From NCBI GenBank assembly GCA_017301975.1, contig JAFLEI010000014.1, positions 62,001 through 126,000 on the forward strand: DNA of 64,000 nt. Reading direction: 5' to 3'. Below, one piece after another: positions 58,325-64,000 of this stretch. Under the pieces are notes generated by a model that did not search any database, had not been told where the DNA came from, and saw only the letters and a list, made by a program, of their open reading frames with translations. The stretch comes from Verrucomicrobiota bacterium. GTDB lineage: Bacteria; Verrucomicrobiota; Verrucomicrobiia; Verrucomicrobiales; Verrucomicrobiaceae. The stretch's first letter is position 1. Every line of letters starts with the position of its first letter. The position numbers and the translations under genes are program-made.

Positions 58325-58935
58325 ATCCAGCCCAGTCCAGCACGAACCTTCAGGCCCTTGTGATCGGCGGCTCCGCCGGCGCCGTGGGGGCGCTGATGCG
58401 GCTGCTGCCCGGGCTGCCGGGAAGCTTCCCGCTGCCGGTATTCATCGTCCTGCACCTGCCACCGGATGACAAAGGCTCGCTGGCAGCGCTGCTCCACAGC
58501 CAGTGCCAGGTGACCGTGAAGGAGGCGGAGGACAAGGAGCCCGCCACCCCCGGGGTGGTCTGCGTGGCCCCGGCGAACTACCACCTGCTGGTAGAACCTG
58601 ACTTCACGCTTTCCCTCTCGCAGGATGAACCCGTGTTTTTCTCCCGTCCGTCCATCGACGTTCTCTTTGAGTCTGCGGCAGACGCCTATGGCAGCTCCCT
58701 GTGGGCGGTGATCCTCACGGGAGCCAGCCCTGACGGAGCGGCAGGGCTGAAAGCCGTGCATGCCGCCGGCGGAAAGACCTGGGTGCAGGACCCCGCCACC
58801 GCCGAGGCGCCCACCATGCCACGGGCCGCTCTGGCCGCGTGCCCGGAGGCCCGTGTGCTGAGCCTCAGCGAACTCGCCCAGGAGCTGCTTGCCATGGCAG
58901 ATCTCCCCACCGTAAAGGAGGCTTCCCACTCATGA
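58321..58935 (+). CDS. CheB-type methylesterase lacking a receiver domain
   Basis: A 204-residue stand-alone CheB effector domain. Catalytic residues: S18 in VIGGSAGAVGAL, H45 in VLHLPPDD and D138 in LTGASPDGAAGL. The usual N-terminal receiver is absent, so activity must be controlled otherwise, perhaps by the partner kinases. It overlaps cheR and the next kinase gene by 4 bases each. Confidence 0.9.
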   Translation: MNPAQSSTNLQALVIGGSAGAVGALMRLLPGLPGSFPLPVFIVLHLPPDDKGSLAALLHSQCQVTVKEAEDKEPATPGVVCVAPANYHLLVEPDFTLSLSQDEPVFFSRPSIDVLFESAADAYGSSLWAVILTGASPDGAAGLKAVHAAGGKTWVQDPATAEAPTMPRAALAACPEARVLSLSELAQELLAMADLPTVKEASHS

Positions 58936-60458
58936 GCCAGCCCACCATCAAATTTTTGCTCGTGGACGATCTGGAGGCCAATCTGGACGCCCTGGAAGGA
59001 CTGCTGAAGCGGGACGGCCTGGAACTGCTGAAGGCACGCTCCGGCCCGGAGGCGCTGGAGCTGCTGCTGGTGCATGACGTGGCCCTGGCGCTGCTGGACG
59101 TGAACATGGCCGGCATGGACGGCTTTGAACTGGCGGAGCTCATGCGCGGGACCGAGCGCACGCGCCGCGTACCCATCATCTTTGTGACCGCTGGGGCCAT
59201 CGACCAGCAGCGGCGCTTTCGCGGCTACGACGCCGGCGCGGTGGACTTCATCTTCAAGCCCATCGAACCGCATATCCTGCAGAGCAAGGCCGGCATCTTT
59301 TATGAGCTGGCCATCCAGCGCGAGTCACTGCGCCAGACCGCCGAGGAAGCCCAGGCCGCCAACCGCGCCAAGGACCACTTCATGGCCGCGCTGAGCCATG
59401 AGCTGCGCACGCCCCTGACGCCCGTGCTCATGGCCGTGGCCGCGCTGCAGAACGACCCCGACCAGCCCGCCGAAACGCACGACCTTCTGGACATGATGCG
59501 CCGGAACATTGAGCTGGAAGCCCGGCTCATCGATGACCTCCTGGACGCCACCCGCATCCACAACGGCAAGCTGACCATCAAGCCTGTGGCGGTGGACGTG
59601 CACGAACTCCTCCGGCACAGCCTCGTCTCCATCGGCTGGGAGGTGCAGGACCGGCACTTCCGCTTTGTGTCGGACTTCAGCGCCACCCGCCACCATGTGC
59701 TTGCCGACCCCGTGCGGCTGCAGCAGGTCTTCTGGAATCTGCTCAAAAACGCCGTCAAATTCACCCCCGGCACCGGCACCATCACCGTCCGCACCTTGAA
59801 CCCGGATGAAGCCCGGCTGTCCATCCAGGTGGCGGACACCGGCATCGGCATCAGCCCCCAGGCCAGGCCCCGCATCTTCGAAGCCTTCGAACAGGGAGAC
59901 GCCACCGGCCAGCCCCGGTTCGGCGGCCTCGGGCTCGGCCTGTCCATATCCAAAGCCATCGTGGATGTGCATGGCGGCAGCATTGAGGCCGACAGTCCCG
60001 GCCCCAACCTGGGCTCCACCTTCACAGTCACCTTCCCGGTCATGGAAGCCGCAGCCCTGCCCCCGGCCAGCGAGACCGGCTCTGAACCCGCCGTGGCCAA
60101 GCGCTCGCTGCGGCTCCTCGTGGTGGAAGACCATGCCCCCACCCGCGCCATCCTCGGGCGGCTGCTGACGCGCAACGGCCATCAGGTCGTCCTCGCCGGC
60201 AGCGTGAGCGAGGCCCTCGCCGCCTTCGATCCTGCATCCTGCGATGCCGTGCTCACCGATCTGGGACTGCCCGATGGCAGCGGCCTGGATCTCATGCGCC
60301 AACTGCGGCAGCAAGCCCCGGTGGTCGGCATCGCCCTCAGCGGCTACAGCATGGAGGCCGATTTGCAGCAGACCCGTGAAGCCGGATTCAGCGCCCACCT
60401 CACGAAGCCCATTCAGATGGAAGAACTCCTCCACATCCTGGCCCGCGTGGAGTCGTGA
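58932..60458 (+). CDS. soluble hybrid histidine kinase: receiver-HisKA-HATPase-receiver
   Basis: A 508-residue cytosolic protein starting at MSQPTIKFLLVDDLEANL (58932). An N-terminal receiver has acceptor D56 in ALLDVNMAGMDGF; HisKA has H156 in [12 protein letters not shown]; HATPase has NLLKNAVKFTPGTG and GGLGLGLSISKAIV; a second receiver (~385-508) has [13 protein letters not shown]. The receiver-first layout suggests that it is driven by phosphate from the membrane kinase and relays onward. No DNA-binding output is encoded in the operon. Confidence 0.92.
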   Translation: MSQPTIKFLLVDDLEANLDALEGLLKRDGLELLKARSGPEALELLLVHDVALALLDVNMAGMDGFELAELMRGTERTRRVPIIFVTAGAIDQQRRFRGYDAGAVDFIFKPIEPHILQSKAGIFYELAIQRESLRQTAEEAQAANRAKDHFMAALSHELRTPLTPVLMAVAALQNDPDQPAETHDLLDMMRRNIELEARLIDDLLDATRIHNGKLTIKPVAVDVHELLRHSLVSIGWEVQDRHFRFVSDFSATRHHVLADPVRLQQVFWNLLKNAVKFTPGTGTITVRTLNPDEARLSIQVADTGIGISPQARPRIFEAFEQGDATGQPRFGGLGLGLSISKAIVDVHGGSIEADSPGPNLGSTFTVTFPVMEAAALPPASETGSEPAVAKRSLRLLVVEDHAPTRAILGRLLTRNGHQVVLAGSVSEALAAFDPASCDAVLTDLGLPDGSGLDLMRQLRQQAPVVGIALSGYSMEADLQQTREAGFSAHLTKPIQMEELLHILARVES

Positions 60459-60501
60459 GGCGGGGATGCCTCCCGTTCCCCCTCCCGCGAAGTGAACAGA
60501 G

Positions 60502-60518
60502 TGGCATGATAGATGCCA
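60502..60518. terminator. weak hairpin between convergent genes
   Basis: TGGCAT and ATGCCA (6 bases each) enclose a 5-base loop between the convergent kinase and protease genes. There is no T-run; this is at best a weak bidirectional terminator. Confidence 0.3.
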
Positions 60519-60543
60519 TCTCCCATAGTGCCTTCCGCCCTCG

Positions 60544-61935
60544 TCATTTCCTAACCATTACAAAGACCGTGGCCGCACGCACCTCGGAGGCCAGCGTCTC
60601 CATGTCGGCACCGGCAGGGATCTGAGCCGGAGCGGCGGTTGAAAAGGCCGGAATGCCTTTGAGAAGGCTGATGGCCACCCGGGATTTGATGGCGTAGGTC
60701 ACATTTTCCCTGTCTCTGAGGATTGCGGCCACGATGCCGGTCACGGCCCCTGTTTTCACATCGACCAGCGGGCCGCCTGAATTGCCCGGCTGCGCGGGAA
60801 CGGTGATTTGATAGTGGTCAGGATCATCCCGCAGGCCGCTCAGGCTGCTGATGCGGCCGTCCGTGAATTTAGGCTCCACGCCTTGCAGGTCTGCATTGGG
60901 GAACCCGATGGTGAAAACAGCCGCGCCCATGGTCCCCTCCTGCCCCGCCACCGGCAGCCAGTGGGCTGCGGGCTCCGTGGTTTTGAGAACGGCCACGTCT
61001 CCATCGACGTCCGTTTTCACCACCTGCGCATGGAGGATGACCCCGTCCGCACCACGAATATCAACGTCGGTGGCCTCATGCACGACGTGCTCGTTGGTCA
61101 GCAGCCACCCACCGCTGGAAATAAAAAAGCCGGTGCCTGTGGCGGAGTAATTGCCTGCCATGAGAAAGTCCGCCACTTTGCCGCGCTCGGGCTTCACCAC
61201 CTGCTCCTGACCAAACAACATCGCACAAAACTTTTTGGGCGGCACCCTGCCTCCCAGCCAGTTGAAAATGATGGGGTTGGCTCTCAGGCGTGGCTCCATG
61301 TGTTCCGCGAGGAAGACCCGCATGTCCTGCGGATCATTATCCGAGCTGGCATCGGCATAGAGCTTGTCTGCTTCGGCCACGATCGCCTCCACCTCGCGCA
61401 TGATTTCTGCCGCCACCTTTTCATTCCCCTCGCAGAGATGATCTGACAGCAACTTCCGAAAGGTCGCCAGCATGGCGTTTTTTTCCGCCGCCTCCTCCTG
61501 CTTCACCTTGGCCGCAGCGGCACGCTTGGCCTCAAGCTGGCTGTTGATTTCACTGCCCAGCCCTTTTTCGGCCAGCTCGCGCTTTTTCAACATCCCGCTC
61601 GCAAGATAGAACCCACCAATCACCACGCCGACTCCCACCAGGATGATCAATCCGACAATCATGGCCATGGCCATGCCATCCCCCTGTGCCGGGGCCTTCG
61701 TCACGGGTTTTGCAGGCGGCCGAGATCCGGGAGGCTGAGGCCGGACAGGCGCTTGCGGAGCCGCCGGTCGTGGCGCAGTCGGCGTGACCTGCCGGGCCTG
61801 GACCACAGGCACCACCGGCGGAGGAGCGACCGCGAAGATTTGCTGGCAAAGAGGGCACTGCATCTGCCCTCCCACAAAACGCTGTTCAATTGACAGGCCA
61901 TTTTGGCAATTGGGGCAGTTGATTTGCAGATTCAT
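60544..61935 (-). CDS. zinc-ribbon, membrane-anchored trypsin-like serine protease
   Basis: A 463-residue protein: N-terminal zinc ribbon (C7, C10, C27, C30), a proline/alanine-rich linker (~37-85), one membrane helix (~88-111), a coiled-coil-like region (~115-200) and a C-terminal trypsin-like domain. The catalytic triad is visible: H283 in TNEHVV, D313 in VDGDVAVLK and S386 in QPGNSGGPL. It resembles HtrA/DegS-type proteases but has no PDZ domain. The topology would put the zinc ribbon in the cytoplasm and the protease outside. It could sense and signal envelope stress, which is inference. Confidence 0.82.
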   Translation of the reverse strand: MNLQINCPNCQNGLSIEQRFVGGQMQCPLCQQIFAVAPPPVVPVVQARQVTPTAPRPAAPQAPVRPQPPGSRPPAKPVTKAPAQGDGMAMAMIVGLIILVGVGVVIGGFYLASGMLKKRELAEKGLGSEINSQLEAKRAAAAKVKQEEAAEKNAMLATFRKLLSDHLCEGNEKVAAEIMREVEAIVAEADKLYADASSDNDPQDMRVFLAEHMEPRLRANPIIFNWLGGRVPPKKFCAMLFGQEQVVKPERGKVADFLMAGNYSATGTGFFISSGGWLLTNEHVVHEATDVDIRGADGVILHAQVVKTDVDGDVAVLKTTEPAAHWLPVAGQEGTMGAAVFTIGFPNADLQGVEPKFTDGRISSLSGLRDDPDHYQITVPAQPGNSGGPLVDVKTGAVTGIVAAILRDRENVTYAIKSRVAISLLKGIPAFSTAAPAQIPAGADMETLASEVRAATVFVMVRK

Positions 61936-61987
61936 TGCTATTCCGCAAATCTAAGCAAATTCCTCCTAAACCCGCAATACCATTTAT

Positions 61988-62584
61988 TTATGCTATAAGT
62001 CGCGGCAGCACTTCGACCACATCCGCCAGCACGCGGCCACAGCCGTGTCTAAGCTCATTGCAGCGGCCGAAAAGAATTTGACCGCTGGTCGCGCCGAGGA
62101 GATCGGCGAGGCGCTGATCCACCGAAATGCGGAAGTAGCCTCGGGGGTGGCTGGAGTGGGGGACCTGATAACGCTCCAAGATGGCCCCGAAGGGCACGAG
62201 ACCTTCCAGCACCAGTTTCTGCGCCTCCTCGGGCAGGAGATCAAGGTGGATGCCGATGGCCCCAAACTCCACCGGCATACCATCATTGCGGCGGTGCAGC
62301 ACGGAAGCGCGCACGAGGTAGTTGCCGATGCGGGCGCGGGCGGCCACGTCCAGGTCGATCTCGCTGGCGTGAAATTCCCGCAGGTGGGGCGTCATGTCCT
62401 TCTCATGCACGAGGAGAAAGCGCTCCTGCTCCGCCAGCTCCTGAGGCTGCACAAACGTCACGCGCGGGCGCACGCTGCCGATGCCGTAAAAAAAGATCAA
62501 CGGCGCGAGGATGTCCTCGTCCTGCCGTGGGACCTGGTTCACCGCCGTGGCAGAGGTGTGTGCGGCTTCAAGTGTACCGGGCAT
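61988..62584 (-). CDS. chorismate pyruvate-lyase-like protein
   Basis: A 198-residue protein starting at MPGTLEAAHTS (62584), overlapping the radical SAM gene's 3' end by 17 bases; longer upstream frames are antisense-like shadow. The fold pattern matches UbiC/UTRA-type proteins: NYLVRASVLHRRNDGMPVEF, LLPEEAQKLVLEGLVPFGAIL, and a C-terminal LFGRCNELRHGCGRVLADV followed by VEVLP, with a glutamate where the catalytic Glu of UbiC would be. It would convert chorismate to 4-hydroxybenzoate plus pyruvate. The assignment rests on weak pattern similarity. Confidence 0.5.
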   Translation of the reverse strand: MPGTLEAAHTSATAVNQVPRQDEDILAPLIFFYGIGSVRPRVTFVQPQELAEQERFLLVHEKDMTPHLREFHASEIDLDVAARARIGNYLVRASVLHRRNDGMPVEFGAIGIHLDLLPEEAQKLVLEGLVPFGAILERYQVPHSSHPRGYFRISVDQRLADLLGATSGQILFGRCNELRHGCGRVLADVVEVLPRLIA

Positions 62585-63908
62585 ACTGACGATGCTGGGG
62601 AAGGAAGAAATCATGCAGCAACCGGTCCACCTGGAGCAGGCCGTCGCGGGAAAGCGTGACGCCTTTCTCATCCAAGGTGGCGAAGCCTTCTTTCGCGAGG
62701 TAGTCGAGCTGCGGCCCGAAGTGCTGGCGCGGATCTTCACCGAACTTTTGGACGTAGTAGTCGAACTCGCTGCGGCCCAGCTTGAGCTTGAGGATGAACT
62801 CGCGCACGAAGCGGTCTTCCGCCGTGGTCTGGTAGGCGCGGAAGATGGGGAGCTTGCCCGCATCCACGGCCTGCATGTAGGGGCCCACATCGGCCTGGTT
62901 TTGATAATGCACGCCGCCGAGATGCCCGAAGGAGGCCACGCCGCAGCTCAGCAGGTCCGCCCCTTCCCAGAGGGAATCGCGATAGACGAACTTGATGCGC
63001 TTGGGGTCCTTCACCACGGTGTAGGCGCTGGTCACGGTGTAGCCGTCTTTTTGGAATTCATCGAAGGCATAGCTGACCCAGTCGCGCTTGGTCTGCCAGT
63101 CGGCCACGGGCGCGGTGACTTTGCCTTCGGCCTTCATCTGCTGATACATGGTGGTGTTGTAGGGCACCTCCATCTGGTAGATCGTCACGGCGTCCGGCTG
63201 CAGGGCGATGGCCTTGCGCACAGTGTCCTTCCAGTTCTCCCAAGTCTCGTTCATCATCCCCGCGATGAGGTCGATGTTGATGTGCTCAAAGCCGAGCGTG
63301 CGGGCAAAGCGGTAGGCTTTTTCGATCTCGCCGCTGCGATGCGCGCGGCCGTTCGTTTCAAGAATGTGATCGTCAAAATTTTCCACACCGAGGCTCAGAC
63401 GTGTGACGCCGATGTCACGGATACCGGTGAGCTTGACCTCATTGAGGGTGCCGGGTTCGGCTTCGAAGGCCACTTCTTCCGCCTCATCCCAAGGGATCAT
63501 GTCCTTCATGCGGTTGGTCAGATCCTTGAGCTGTGGCACGGAAAGGTAGCTCGGCGTGCCTCCGCCAAAATACACGAAGTGCGCCTTGCGTCCCTTCAAA
63601 TAGGGCTGGCTGGCGAAGCGCTCCATCTCGCGCATGCCGGCGTCGATGTAGGCCTTCACCTCGGAGGCGTTCTTGTCCGTATAGACCTTGAAATAGCAGA
63701 AGTGGCAACGTTTGCGGCAGAACGGAATGTGAAAATAAACGCCCAGCGGAATGTTGGCGGGGGCGGGGCGTTGAAGCACATCCTCCACAATCGAAACCTG
63801 ATCAGGCTTCCAGAAAGAGAACGGCGGATAATTGGAGACAAAGTAGTTTCCAGCCTCGGTCTGTTCGACCTTTTTCTCCGGGGCGGGAGTTTCGAGAGCG
63901 GTTTGCAT
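62568..63908 (-). CDS. radical SAM coproporphyrinogen III oxidase-like protein (HemN/HemW family)
   Basis: A 446-residue radical SAM enzyme. The cluster motif FHIPFCRKRCHFCYF has C64, C68 and C71 (CxxxCxxC), followed by HFVYFGGGTPSYL and EAEPGTLNEVKL typical of HemN-type barrels, and a C-terminal HemN domain. Members either oxidise coproporphyrinogen, insert haem or carry out unrelated methylations. The PGTLN motif is shared with HemW, so genuine HemN activity is not established. It overlaps the chorismate-lyase-like gene, so the pair is probably cotranscribed. Confidence 0.85.
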   Translation of the reverse strand: MQTALETPAPEKKVEQTEAGNYFVSNYPPFSFWKPDQVSIVEDVLQRPAPANIPLGVYFHIPFCRKRCHFCYFKVYTDKNASEVKAYIDAGMREMERFASQPYLKGRKAHFVYFGGGTPSYLSVPQLKDLTNRMKDMIPWDEAEEVAFEAEPGTLNEVKLTGIRDIGVTRLSLGVENFDDHILETNGRAHRSGEIEKAYRFARTLGFEHINIDLIAGMMNETWENWKDTVRKAIALQPDAVTIYQMEVPYNTTMYQQMKAEGKVTAPVADWQTKRDWVSYAFDEFQKDGYTVTSAYTVVKDPKRIKFVYRDSLWEGADLLSCGVASFGHLGGVHYQNQADVGPYMQAVDAGKLPIFRAYQTTAEDRFVREFILKLKLGRSEFDYYVQKFGEDPRQHFGPQLDYLAKEGFATLDEKGVTLSRDGLLQVDRLLHDFFLPQHRQYARYT

Positions 63909-64000
63909 GATGGGGGTATTTAAGTAACGAGTGCCGGGGCTGATTCTACGAGCAAAATTGCCATGAAATGCCGCATACGGGAATTATTTCCCCCTCGCCA

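Overview
The window looks like chromosomal DNA of a Verrucomicrobia-type bacterium (Prosthecobacter-like) within the PVC group. This is inferred from content: four large secreted proteins with planctomycete-type cytochrome (PSCyt1), DUF1549 and DUF1553 domains, four DUF1501 partners with twin-arginine signals, several LamG-like domains, an SHD1-like domain, and high GC with many short-spaced same-strand genes. No rRNA operon, CRISPR array, prophage or transposase gene was found. One tRNA gene (Thr, UGU) is present.

Layout. 1-9086, mostly minus strand: a truncated secreted protein, a two-gene NAD-dependent formate dehydrogenase (fdsA/fdsB-like), a membrane NfeD/ClpP-class protease with a duplicated protease domain, a GlsB/YeaQ membrane protein, a rhodanese and a DUF1573 protein. 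9165-14940: a sugar isomerase-like protein, an EF-hand protein with its own terminator, an M20 peptidase, a secreted concanavalin-like protein, an MFS nucleoside-type transporter and peptide deformylase. 14941-16950: a 2-kb stretch with no convincing gene, holding about eight copies of a degenerate 19-bp dyad (GTAACG-N7-CGTTAC). 16951-19912: DUF3500 protein, a PSCyt1 cytochrome and a frameshifted PHP-domain gene.

20088-32236, minus strand, reads as one catabolic operon: gntR, PSD1 protein, DUF1501, HpcH-type aldolase, PSD1 protein, DUF1501. Several junctions overlap by 4 bases, and a perfect 16-bp palindrome lies upstream of gntR. The operon is interrupted by a 1.0-kb cassette (21398-22400) made of a GxxExxY-family gene between two palindromes built from a 14-bp unit (GGCAGTAGAATGGG). 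A solo copy of the palindrome sits at another junction of the same operon (26879-26954).

32969-47119: tRNA-Thr, a SpoU/TrmH rRNA methylase, a flavin disulfide oxidoreductase, a PSD1-DUF1501 pair, an AraC regulator divergent from a second PSD1-DUF1501 pair, then hisB and hisH. 47120-53683: a 30-bp-arm inverted repeat, an SHD1-type membrane protein, and the phoH / 7TM-HD phosphohydrolase / ybeY group with two small secreted proteins. 54069-60458: a four-gene signalling operon (CHASE3 hybrid kinase, CheR, receiver-less CheB, second hybrid kinase), each junction overlapping by about 4 bases. 60544-63908: a zinc-ribbon membrane trypsin-like protease, a chorismate-lyase-like protein and a HemN/HemW-type radical SAM enzyme.

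The features most worth a second look are the repeat-flanked GxxExxY cassette and its relatives, the 19-bp dyad array, and the habit of local repeats supplying stop codons and C-terminal residues of genes. All family calls come from reading motifs by eye; no database search was possible.
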